Below the pieces are notes generated by a model. That model was not told the origin of the DNA, ran no database searches, and worked only from the letters and a program-made list of their open reading frames with translations. A stretch of 64,000 bases of DNA from Monilinia fructicola (taxonomy: Eukaryota; Ascomycota; Leotiomycetes; Helotiales; Sclerotiniaceae), in contig VICG01000001.1 in assembly GCA_008692225.1 (NCBI GenBank), forward strand, positions 3,511,501 to 3,575,500, in the 5' to 3' direction. Below, in pieces: positions 46,998-58,014 of the stretch. The translations under genes and the position numbers were made by a program. The first letter of the stretch is position 1. Each line of letters opens with the position of its first letter.

Positions 46998-48389
46998 CTA
47001 ATTGTTTCCTCTGGTACTCAGAACTTCTAGAATGATATCAATTGCCCACTCGACAGTATTCTCTACTGTATCATCGAAAGTGGGTCTGACACACACCTCA
47101 TTGACATTGACATTCTCCTTCCCGCCACCTTTCAACAGCCAATCATACGAATCTTCATAACCCTTCCAAACAACATCGTCAAAGTATCCTTCCGACTTCC
47201 ACATTTGACCTGGATGTCTTCCACCAGCGGGAAAATCGACATAGGGGAGTCTGCTTCAATCTCCTATGCTTAGCGACTTCCTTACTGGTGGGTAGGAACA
47301 ATTTGACATCAAACGCTTTCATCAAGGCCTCTTTAGATGGAATACTCTCTTTTTTGATTCTAAGAATCTCTTTCTCCATTAATACAAGTTCTTTCTTGAA
47401 TTTTGATTGCAGATCCTCTGCAACTTCGGCAAAGAAACCTTCATCTGGTTCATCGAACCCCAAGCTTCTGTCGTCACAAGGCATGATTTTACTAAACAGC
47501 AAGAACCCTTCAACAAAACCCATCCATTGATAAAGTTTTCAATACCGTCTCTGTTCCCCAAGGCATTGCCGGTAGTTGCCAAAGTTAAGCGCTCCTTAAC
47601 TTTCCTGCGCATGCTTGCAATCACTCCAGAATATTGCACAATTAGCTTATTCTTATCCGCATCTTCTTTGGAATGAGTGCTATTTCCCGGCTCAACCTTT
47701 CTGCTTGTGCGGCTTGAACTTTTCGAAGTAGACTGCCAAAATCAACCGCTTCCGTGCAGTCTGTGTTTGGCCCAATTATTCGTACATTTCTTTCTTTCTC
47801 TGTGTCAGCCCAAGAGTAAGAGTAGACTGGATTTCTCAATTGTGCGGGTAAGACTTTCTCTCATAAAGTTCTTGTCATTACGAGTACTGTTGAATATGAC
47901 ACATGGGCAGTATGCCTTTGGAATGAAGAAAGCATCCTGATGAATTGTTGTTGTAAAAGGGGTCTTGAGGCGAGTAGTAACTTGCGAGTTGTCAAGACTG
48001 TCTTTCTCCGAATCAAATGGAGAGTTGTCATCTATCAATTCCTTTGTAGATGATAGAGAAGAGAAAATTTTTGAAAGCAGTAGTGCAAGTGTTGTTTTGC
48101 CTGATGAGGTACACCCGCATATGGCCACAGTAAGAACTCCTCGAGTATTTGGGGTGACTTTCTCTACCTTTATTCCTGGATCTGGATCTGGGATGTTGAA
48201 TTTCTCCAGGATAGTGACCGAGGAAGATGTCTTATAAGACTGTCTTGGAGGATGGAGCTGAGGGCTGATAGGTGTAATTTGCAAGGACTCCATTGCTCGA
48301 GATTTAGCTCTATGACCAAGCTTATGACCATCTAGAATTGAGCAAGGCTTCTTTGAATAAGGTATAGTAAACTTTCTTGTCAATCCCAT
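46998..48389 (-). CDS. NRK1: Nicotinamide riboside kinase, three or more frame breaks
   Basis: Phosphorylates nicotinamide riboside to NMN in NAD salvage. P-loop VAICGCTSSGKTTLALLLSKIF, then IHQDAFFIPK (the catalytic Asp/PF motif), NTDCTEAVDFGSLL (equivalent to the WDxPxAxD substrate-site segment), GFVEGFLLFS, AFDVKLFLP, RRLKQTPYVDF and GYFDDVVWKGYEDSY, ending LSTRGNN. First ATG 48,389; a second at 48,293 (MESLQITPIS) is also possible, since most family members begin close to the P-loop. Breaks: after FMRESL (about 47,850), before MGFVEGF (about 47,525) and in a C4 run before YVDFPAG (about 47,250). Family call strong; integrity uncertain. Confidence 0.82.
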
Positions 48390-50446
48390 TACCAGAGATC
48401 AAGGTCAGAGCAAAATTGTCAATATGGTAGATGAAAATCGGACCGTCTTACTGTAGAGACAAAATTAGCTGTGATAGCACTTGGATTCCTGCAAAATACA
48501 GGTGTGCAAGAGTTAGATGTTGAACAAGACCAGGCTTCTGAATGAGTAGAGCAGTAATATACTGCCCTTTGAATGAAAAACTTTTCGTAACTGCTGTAGG
48601 TTGAAGCGGTGACTCTGGCTTCATTTGAAGATAGGAGCTTATACTAGGATCGTATTCATATTACTCAGGCTCAGTTCATGCAAATAAAAGTACAGGATTG
48701 TCCTCATCATTCCGTATTTGGCTTCTGAATTACTTCATTCCTTACAAGCTATCAAGGTTCTCATACTCCTCCTTAAAACCTCGTGCTACCATTCACTGAA
48801 TCGATAAATATCTCAACAGATTTCTTTTACGGCAAACACTCCAACTTTACAGCTTTAGAATAGGATATTAATCAAGCTTTTATACGGTTAAAAAGTCGAT
48901 AACCCGTAGAGTTCATAGTAATTGCTGCCGAATTAACAGCATCGCTAGGAGATCTTGATACTTTCAAGTCTTGCAGATCAGAAATAAACGGGAAGCAGGG
49001 AATGAATGGAGGCATCAGTCCTGAGAAACTAACCTGCCAATGATTGAGGGAGGCTCAACATTCTGCTATCTAGCAGGGTGTATGCAGAGATAGCTTCCGA
49101 CAGAAGTCTTAACCTTCAGCCTGCTTTACCCATCACAAAGCTCTAGATCATTTTCTGTGATACATACAGATTCATCACATGTAAAGCTCGTGTCTCAAGG
49201 TGCAGACAGGAGAACGGTGATGGAGCATGCTTTCAGTAGTCTATGGCCACACCGATTACACACGTTAATTCAGCTTTGTAACAATCCAGCCTACACAAAA
49301 ACTGGCAGACTCGAGGAGCCCCAAGACTTATGAAGTAGTAAATCTGATACATTCGGGCGGTATTGATGTCTCTAGAGGCAGTGGCGTATATGTGCATCAG
49401 AAAGATTGAAGGTACCACCAAACAAATGCAATTGAGTTTCCACGGACTGTCCCATATTAGCCAATGCGTGCCAAGTTATTTGATCTTGTGGGAGTACACT
49501 GCTCTGAGCGTGACCTTTTCAACTCTATATCTGATTACTTCAGAAATCTACTGGTTTATTATCACTTCAATATTTGTGTCCATCATGCCTCAACTGCATC
49601 ACGAAATCATCCTTGAATACTGCACCTGCCAACCCATTACATTCTCAGAATGTTCGCTGTCTTGTCATAAGCTTTCATGACGAAATGAGAGCAGGAGGAT
49701 GACAGGGACCTCTATTGAACGGAGAGACTTTGAACCCTAGAGCACATTATAATCAAATTTTGACCGAGCTTCTCATCTGAATATCATTTCGCTTGGTTTA
49801 CGATTCGCTTGCTGGGAGATACTTCATGCAGTGTAGCTAGCGGTAGTTGGAGGGCTATTATGTGTCGCGAGGCATAGGATGCCAAATTATAGCAATAGTT
49901 TTTACGGTCAGAAAGATTTTCCCGAGTCAATCTTGGATAACAATGGAATTGCAGTTTACCGATGACTTCAGGCATGGTAAACTTTTCTTCTAGAGACCCG
50001 GATTTGAAGGTTCTACTTCGTTATGAATATAGTGATTTGTACAAAGATAGACAAAATCAAGATTTACGTGTCTGACGCCCTCGAGGAAAGGTTGTTGATG
50101 ATGCAGAGAGAGTCTTGACATGAAGTTGACCTGATAGCCAAGCAGAACAAGCGCATGGGGTGAAGAAAATGATGCGACGATGAGATTCAGGACTTCAGTC
50201 TGGTAGATTTCTTCCCCACCTAGATCCACCCTTATTATAAACACCCACTCCAGAAACTAACCGAGAATCCGAGCCCCACAACAAAACACAACCCAAGATT
50301 AGAAATCATTCATCGTCAAAACACCAACACCACCAGTGCACCAAATACCAAACTTAAATACAATGTTGGGATGAATTATGATCCTATCTCCCTGATGATA
50401 AAAAGCTGATCATCAAGTCATAAGGATCAAAAAGAAAAGATAGAAA
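48390..50446. other. Gene-poor stretch
   Basis: Several short frames (for example minus strand at 49,784-49,975 and 49,990-50,244, the latter with VDLGGEEIYQTEVLNLIV) have mildly protein-like composition but no family and no clear exon junctions. No RNA gene apart from the tRNA beyond its edge. Confidence 0.35.
50429..50438 (-). terminator. Pol III T-run terminator of tRNA-Gly
   Basis: Downstream of the tRNA 3' end the minus strand has TTTT then TTTTT separated by one C, a usual RNA polymerase III stop. Confidence 0.65.
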
Positions 50447-50518
50447 TGCAACCACGGCGAATCGAACGCCGACCTCCACCTTGGAAGGGTGGAATCCTAA
50501 CCATTGGACTATAGAAGC
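50447..50518 (-). tRNA. tRNA-Gly(UCC), acceptor stem imperfect
   Basis: The minus strand folds into a 72-nt cloverleaf without intron: D arm GTCC/GGAT, anticodon stem CCACC/GGTGG with loop CTTCCAA (anticodon UCC), T arm CGGCG-TTCGATT-CGCCG, discriminator A. The acceptor halves are GCTTCTA and TGGTTGC, which leave two adjacent U-U mismatches (pairs 3 and 4) and one G-U. Internal A and B box sequences (TAGTCCAATGG, GTTCGATTC) are intact, and a T-run terminator follows. Confidence 0.85.
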
Positions 50519-51122
50519 TGAGTATTGCTTTAGTTCGTACTCAAGGAGAAGTTATTGAAAATTTAAAGCACGATGAATAAAGGGTGGGGGTTTGTGGAGT
50601 CAACTTGGTGGGACCAGATTAGGTTCATCCGTGCTTCTTTATCAAAGATTTGCTATGAAATAATAAAAGAATTCTATATACTTTTAACCAATTCACAACG
50701 ACGCTGGATGCTCTTTACTTCAAGTGAACGTAATAAATGTGAATAGATTGTGGTTGGATTCTCCTCCGCAGAGTCCCTTCCGCAACTGGCCATGAGAACC
50801 CGGCTGCAGTTTCCAAAAGTTTGGCTCTTCTGCCAATACTTAATGTGATATTTGTTGCAAATATGAAGGTAGTCCTCACATTACGCATCATAAAGAATTC
50901 ATACTCCACTATTAAAGAACTTACATGATACACTCATCATTACGGTATGAATGTTAGTTGGTAAGGTTGACCTTTGCATCATTTCGAAATTATAACTAAT
51001 ATTCTAACCGATCAGGTCTTCGTCAAGACTCTTATTTATAAGTTACTTGCTATTCTCAACTCTTTCCACCTCGTTTTGCTATTTGAATCATACTACCCAA
51101 TCAACCGCTTCTAATATCCAAT
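50519..51122. other. Intergenic, no gene seen
   Basis: tRNA 5' flank and presumed promoter of the 151-aa ORF. Nothing distinctive. Confidence 0.45.
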
Positions 51123-51578
51123 ATGATGATCCTCCAAGGGCATCGATCCAACTCTACATCCTCTGACGACAGCTTCAAAGTGTTGGAGTCTCAACAATCC
51201 AATCGATTCCCAAGACGAGATCCTAAGCCTTGGGTCCGCGAATCTTCATTAAGCCCGTATCAATTGGATCGAGGGGCTAATCTGACACCTTTCAACACCA
51301 TGCATATGCCTCGTCTAGATTCATTTGGCAGCCAAGAACGTCGCTCACACATCCCCATCTGGGAACCTTTGTACATGGAAGACGCTCCCGATCTCAAGGA
51401 ACAGGATGGCAAAAGTAGGAGTGGGATGCCAATGGACAGCAACAACACGAAACAACAGTTGAAGGTGTCGTTCTCTGATAATGTTGATAGAGAGGATAGT
51501 GCTGTAGATAATGGTTGTTGTTCTTGGAAGTTATGTTTGTCTTTGCTCACTGCCAATTGGATGTCTCGGGCGATGTGA
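51123..51578 (+). CDS. Hypothetical protein, 151 aa
   Basis: ATG-ATG start preceded by a C/T-rich leader, as in expressed fungal genes. The protein (MMILQGHRSNSTSSDDSFKV...) is Ser/Asp-rich and polar, probably disordered, with a SSDDSF phosphorylation-like start, no signal peptide and no helix until a short CCSWKLCLSLL segment near residue 130. An intron near the end could replace the last residues. Not recognised. Confidence 0.45.
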   Translation: MMILQGHRSNSTSSDDSFKVLESQQSNRFPRRDPKPWVRESSLSPYQLDRGANLTPFNTMHMPRLDSFGSQERRSHIPIWEPLYMEDAPDLKEQDGKSRSGMPMDSNNTKQQLKVSFSDNVDREDSAVDNGCCSWKLCLSLLTANWMSRAM

Positions 51579-53355
51579 AGTAATGATTTGGATGTTGCGG
51601 GCTTGCGTTGATGAGCTGAGATTCTGAAATCATGGGTTGAAAAGGTTCCTGTAAGCATCATGGGTATCATTGGTCGAGAGAACTGGGTAAGTCGGTTGTT
51701 TATCTTCAAATGATGACTGAAAGCCCATCGAAGTTGGATTTTGATGGAGGTGCTCCTGATCAAAAGTACAATAGATTATATGGAGACTCACTGTTGAATT
51801 GCAATGTTTTACTCTAGCTAATTCTGTGCAACCATGCCTATGAGAGAAGAAATATCTTTGGTCAAATTGTTGGTACACAAAGATCTGACTTTCGTCCGCT
51901 CTAATTGCCAATCGATACTGTAAAACAGTATGAGTGTCATCAGTTCTCTGAACCAATACCGGATTTTAATCTTCTCGGCGAGCCGATGGAAGATTCTCGT
52001 ATTGCTTGTAGCTTTCATCCGCGATATGATGCTTTGATAAATCCAGCTTTACTACTCAAATTATTATCAGCGCAATATCATTCACTTTCCACAAATTATT
52101 CGAGCATATTCTCGTTTTGTACATCTTTCCTTGTAGATACTATTGTTCAAGCACCTGCTCTTGACTCTTTGCCGTTCACCTTCAAAAAAAAGAAAAAAAT
52201 AAGATAGCTAGCCATGCAATTGGTCTTGGATTGGGTTAAGGAGCAACAAAAAATCAGAATTGATATATGGGCTTTGATTGTAGAAAGTAAATTACTGCTC
52301 AATCAACTTTGTTTGTGCATATATGTCTTGTTTGCACCTAACCACCTGTTCAAAGATTGCCCGCCCTCAAACGTATAACTTTATTTCAAATCAATTATAT
52401 ATCATTCATTAGTGCTGCTGCCATTGGAGATGAGTAGTTTTGGAGGTGCTCCAGATACACTGAGTACATTGGGCTTGACGTTGTCATTGCTCATGGTCTC
52501 AGCCTTACCCACATGTCCCTAAATTATGCGAAAAAAGTTTGAGGAATGGGAATAGGCGGCAAGAAGAAACCCTTGTATAAAAATTTGAGGTTAGATCATG
52601 CTACTATAGGTTGTTGAAGTTACTACGAATAGGACAAGGTTGGCTTGGTGATTTATCATGAAATCAAAGTAGATGACTGAGAAATGTAAACTCATTGGCG
52701 ACTAGACGAACGTGACTTTAATCGCCACCTTAAGAATAATCCAGGCAGAGACTAATTGAAATACCATCCAAGTATTGATAACTATGGTGGTAAATAGCAC
52801 GGAACCGATTGAGCAAAAAACCCCTTTAAGAATTAAAAAGGTACTGATTCAACTCATCTTTGTCCTAGGCTCCTGGAATATCCGTGGATCATCTGTAAAT
52901 TGTCTAATAAGTAAGGTTCCCTAGTAGGAGTAGAAAACGTGTGGGGTAAATTCTACCTTCTCTCCTTTTTTAGCCGTATCCTTGGCGGCCGCCGTAACAA
53001 TAGGATCGAAAGTCTCGCCTAGACAACGATTTAACTCACTTTTACAGCCGTTAGAATAGCCTTTTACTCGTACTGTCTTAATTGAATGAAATTGGTACGA
53101 GTTTTTAGCGACCTCTGATATTGTTGCTGTTCTTTAAATTAGGGAATTACACTTTCAAAAACTTTCGAAAACTTTCAACCATCAACGTTTTTGCGACATA
53201 AAACTTTACAAACTTTCGTCAAAATCCTACTTTATCAAGACACCAGCATTCGATAATTGTTTTGCAAAGCAACTGCAGACTCCTATCTTCAAACAAAATT
53301 ACTTGATATCATACTTTCTACCATTGTTCACCGAACTGATCAACAAATTTTAACT
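51579..53355. other. Intergenic, no gene seen
   Basis: A plus-strand frame at about 51,905-52,207 is not convincing. An A-rich tract lies at 52,183-52,201. From 53,150 a C/T-rich leader precedes the coiled-coil gene, with repeated ACTTTC words (53,150-53,220). Confidence 0.4.
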
Positions 53356-54714
53356 ATGAGTTCCTCTCCCGCTCATCATGTATCTTCTAGTCCTTCTAAA
53401 ATGAAGGCCTCCAAGCTTTTGCCAGCTGGCGAGGATCTCAAGCGTACCGCTGAGTCCATGAGTGGTGGTGAAATGCAGCCAATCAAGCGTGTCAAACCCA
53501 CTAAGCGCGACAGAAATCAAATTGCGCCAACTAGAGCACAGACTATTCGACGAAAAGTCGCCCCTAAATCAAAGCCATTGCTGTTCACAAGTGATCGGGT
53601 CAATAATAGACCTGATGCAGCCCCCCTTCAATATCTTTCCGACTCCTCCCACACTTACGTCCCGCTTCCCCGTCTAGCCAACGGTGGTTGTATAGTTGAT
53701 TCTGTGGCTCAGAACACATCATCTGCACCTTCTCAACATCATGTTATCTCAAGAGCACCAGAAGAGTCCATCGTCGATTCTCTTATTCAGCAAAGAGATC
53801 GCGAGATCACAGCGTTGAAGCTGGAACTCGAAAACAGCGAGATGCTTCGCCGCGAAGGAGTTGCTCACGAAGCATTTCTTCGCGAGCAGCTAAGAGACAC
53901 AGAAGAGTCGCTTCGAGAAAAACTTAAATCAAAAGCAGCAAAAGGAAAAGCTTATAAGCAAAAGTGTATGGATCTTGAGGCACGATTTGACGACCTCAGT
54001 CAAAGACACTATACACTGGAACGCAACCATAAGGTTGTAAAAGAGGATAAACAGCTTGCCGAAAAGAAAGCTAAGATTTTTGAGGATGCCTTTGGCATAG
54101 TTAAGGATAGGGAGATCCAGCAAGCCTCATATGTCATCTTCGAGGGCCGCAAGGTAATATTCCTCTCATTGTTGGCTAATAATGTATTTGCTAATGTTCA
54201 TAGACTCCATATTTCATTTCACATAATTATGGTGAACCCAAAATCACCACCGAAGAGTCGACTGCTATCAGAACAGCAGAGGATGAACAAGAAGTAGTTG
54301 ATGTGGAAGACTTTCTGAATGGAATCATCAAGGAGTGTGATATTCCAGTGGAATCAATCGAAGAAGTTCCGGAGTGCCTGCAGCTCACTGGTGATGAGAT
54401 CAAAATTGTAAGTTTTATTGGACTCGCAGAAACACTATGACACTACTAACTTGCAATAGCTGATGGAAGAGCATGCGGAGAAACTCGCAAGAGAAAGAGG
54501 ATATCCTGATTCTTGTGAGCCACTTGGACCAATCGTATGTATCTCTCTCAATACTTGGTGTTAAAGCTCTCATCCAAAGCTAATTGTCTACTTTGATCAT
54601 TTTCTAACTTTATCGGCTTTATAGACTCATTCCCCTTCCATTCTAAGTGAGAAGGAGATTCAATCTGCCGAGTACCAAATTACCAAAGTAACGCAACGGG
54701 ATCATCAACAATGA
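53356..54714 (+). CDS. Coiled-coil nuclear-type protein A, 388 aa, intact
   Basis: ATG 53,356 (MSSSPAHHVSSSPSKMKASK). Four exons: 53356-54153, 54204-54407, 54460-54534 and 54625-54714, with introns GTAATA...CATAG, GTAAGT...CAATAG and GTATGT...TATAG. All join in frame with no break. Residues 50-90 are basic (IKRVKPTKRDRNQ, TIRRKVAPKSKP), likely nuclear targeting. Residues about 165-270 form a long charged coiled coil (LIQQRDREITALKLELENSE, AEKKAKIFEDAF). An acidic C-terminal part follows (EDEQEVVDVEDFLNGI). No catalytic domain. It shares start style, coiled-coil plan and a 3' flanking sequence with the gene at 58,015, so the two are probably duplicates. Function unknown. Confidence 0.7.
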
Positions 54715-54727
54715 ATATATGCGACTT

Positions 54728-54785
54728 GTACCCGGAGAGAGCCAGAAAGCTTTAGTCCTGGGCAAGACTAAAGTGGATTCAGCTC
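54728..54785 (+). repeat. 3' flank block shared with 61,819-61,876 (copy A)
   Basis: GTACCCGGAGAGAGCCAGAA then, 45 nt after its start, GTGGATTCAGCTCTAA. The same two words, with a few substitutions and 42-nt spacing, follow the gene ending at 61,684. Both lie just after a stop codon, so they are likely 3' UTR. Confidence 0.7.
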
Positions 54786-54800
54786 TAATGGTCAGCAGTA

Positions 54801-55161
54801 TCAATTTTCTGCCTTTGCTTTTGGTTTTCTCAGAAGTGGTATACTATGTTTATATCCAGAGACCTTCCGTCGAAGCGCATCCCTTGATGTTATAGCTCGA
54901 CAATGCGAACAGTTACACTCGAACTTCTCTTTTTCAACTTTGAGTCGGATAATCATTTTACATTCCCTCTCCACCATTATACTTTTGTGCAGGATACATC
55001 CTCCTTCATCGACCTTCTTCCCATCAGCATCTCGAGCTATATATATTTGTTTGAGTTTTGCATGGCACAATTTGGTTTTGATTCCATCAGATTTCTCACA
55101 CCAACTTCAACTTTTGCAACTCCTCCGACTTCTATATTAAGCTTCACACCTTCTGCGACAT
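54801..55161 (-). CDS. Small Cys-containing hypothetical protein, possible frame breaks
   Basis: The minus strand reads AEGVKLNIEVGGVAKVEVGVRNLMESKP, then, one base shifted, CHAKLKQIYIARDADGKKVDEGG, FECNCSHCRAITSRDALRRKVSG, and stops at 54,801. Charged, protein-like and with a CxCxxC pattern, but no family recognised. A candidate ATG at 55,161 is also off by one base. Tail-to-tail with gene A. It could be a real small gene hit by the same one-base breaks seen elsewhere. Confidence 0.35.
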
Positions 55162-58014
55162 AGCTCACGATCTACAATAGCATGTCCTTGAGAAGATCAC
55201 ATACCAAGCATCTTTTTAATATACCCTGCTCTACAAAGTTTGAGCATTTCATGTAGTTACCCACTTTCTCTCAGTGCCGGCTTCATTGTCAACTTTCAAC
55301 GAGCGGTGGTTCATCGAGTATCATTTTGTTTAATTCAACGGGAGGAATACTAGGGGACAAAAGGAAAACATGTGGTCCATTCTGGGGACCTCTACACTCA
55401 ATGCGCCTGATTTTATTTCTTTGTGGGCTTTTCTTTGTTATGCTCCATGTTTTACGTAGCTCTCAGGTGTGCAAAGTGCTACTCATATGGTGTGGTGGTG
55501 GAGTACTTTTATTTGGCATCCTGCATCCACTGCGAGAAACGATCTGGATGTTTCTTATATGGTTTTGAGATTTGGGATTTGAGGCTGTAGATATAGACCT
55601 TTTCAATGCTGAGAATATCAGTTTCTGATTGATAATCGTTCTGAGTTCAAGTGATTAGGATTATTGCTTCGTAAAGATATCTTCACCCTATGCTATATAA
55701 TAATCATATTGTAGTTAGAGGCTCGTATTTGAATTTCTGATATACTCTAATTATTCTTAAAGCTTGCCACTGTACTCAATTATTACTCTTCTCCTTGCAC
55801 TGATTCACGTCACAATCTAGAAGTCTCCTACACTCACCCTCAAAACAATCGAGCAAAGCTAACTTCTCCTTCAAAAGACGTCATTTCAGTCTCATTGGAA
55901 CTTATTAATTTTCACTTTGAAGAACGAGCTGAGACTAGGATTTCTCATATTAGAATGGCTACCGAGCTAGCTTAATTGGAAATATATAGATGCTTTATAA
56001 ACTTCCGAGGTCTCTATCTCTCATTCCTAGAAGTTGACTCTTCGGCGACTACAGCAACCAACCTGTATGACATCATCATGAATTAGCAAAATATCCGATA
56101 AAACACATCTTTGCAGATTCGAACCAAATGACCATTGAATTATCCAGTTCAGGAAAAACAGGGAATGGCAGGATTATGGTGCATGGAGTATTGAAGTGGA
56201 AGTAGAAAGGTGATAGTGAAGAAGGGAGAGGTATGATAGGGTAAAAGCTCTTAGGCAAAGGGATCGAGTAGTCCTATAATTTCATTCTTTACAGTTTCAC
56301 ACATGCAGCAATATTTTATTCTACAGAGTTGAGTCCTTCTACTCCGCTCCCCACTTCTATTCTGAGTATACTGTATTTGACTGGGAAGTTAAGGAAAATT
56401 CCTCTCTTCCAATTTCTTATACATTCACTTTCATTATATGCTGCGCCTCTCTATCTCTCTGTCTCCCTCTTCGTTCCGCCCTCTTATCTATTCACTACCT
56501 AGGTAGCTTCTTTACCCCCTATTGACCCCATGCAGCTCAAAACCAGATAAAATACTGAATCTGCGGTGTATCTTGGAAAATAGATGCGTCCTGTTGCCGG
56601 CTACTTGATCCTACTAGCTTTCAAATCTGATCTTCTTCGCCCACAAAAGTGATATTTACTAGAATGGCTGCTTGAACGGGATTCTGGATGGAAGGTGAAT
56701 TGGAAGCTGCTCATTTAGCTTCTAAAGTGGCAAGGAAAGTACGGCATTTAAAAACTTTTCTTCGAGTAGATTTCTTCATTGAAAGATTGTGGCTGCGAAA
56801 GGTGAACTTAAAACCATGATATTGATGGCTGGGGACGAGATTTGATATTCACTGAGTGCGGGTCAAAATTTAAGATTAGCATGTTTCTTCACCTTTCATT
56901 TCGGTAGTACATGGAGGATTGTAAAGATGGTTGTAATTTTTGAAGGTTCAAACGGAATACCATCAGGAACGTATATTCTAGAGACTGGTATTCGACAAAA
57001 CATCCATAAATTTCTATTCAAGTCGCCCAAAAAGTATATATATCACTGTGTGAAACTGGTTATTAAGGAGTAGAAAGTAGCTTGTCATTTTGCCCTTTAA
57101 CTTTAGACTACCTAGGTAGCTAATACTGTGGAGGTACAACTAACCGTGCTACTAATTTACACATTAATTAGATACCGTTACGAAGATTATCTGAATAACT
57201 TCTTCTCTTAAATTTCTCACTTTCGAGTGAATTAGCATGGATGAATTTCTCATCTTACTCCAAAACATGCCCTAATGCGTCTTGTCCTTGAATCAGGTTG
57301 CTACCAGCCTCCTACAATAGTTATTTCCATCTTGATTACCGAGAAAACCGTAGCTTATTAATTACAGATTAGTACAGTAGCCGAAGGCAAAAGAATAGTA
57401 CGGAGGCCACCACAATACAAGAATTTTGATTGAATAGGAGCCGTAATTCACTAAGCGAGGTCACTTTCGTATGGATTTTGAGCATCAATAACCTCAAAAC
57501 ATTCAATACATCCTAATTTAACAAAGCCACTAGCGCAAAAAAAACGCGCTCCGAGTTTTTCAATTTGATACGGGGACAGTTATTCCTACATCAAGGCTCC
57601 TAACCTGCGAAAAGATCCCCACCTCCACCTTCTCAACACAAAATTCCTGGTAACCCCTCACCATAACTACTACACAACGCGATACCTTTCAACTATCCGT
57701 ACGATCATTACAGCAACAAATCACACGCTAAGGAATCTGTTAGTGGAAAATCTTATCATAAAAGGGCTCTCCTCATCACAAGAAACCTTCCCATTTACAT
57801 CCTCTTCGACATAACAACTTTAAGACAAATCCAAATCCAAAACAGTTACTCAACAAGATACTCTTGACTACCTTTACATTACACCAAGTACTACTTGATA
57901 ACTCTTCGTCTCTCAACAATTACTTGAACTTATTTCACTACAACTGTAGTATCAAGCCTTCTTATTACATTTAATTTTTGAAACTCTTCTTCAAAAATTA
58001 CCAATCTATTCAAG
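55162..58014. other. Gene-poor stretch
   Basis: AT-leaning DNA with several CCTAGGTAG-like words (56,499 and 57,112). A plus-strand frame at about 55,326-55,568 is hydrophobic but has no ATG start. From about 57,650 a C/T/A-rich leader resembling that of gene A precedes gene B. Confidence 0.45.
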
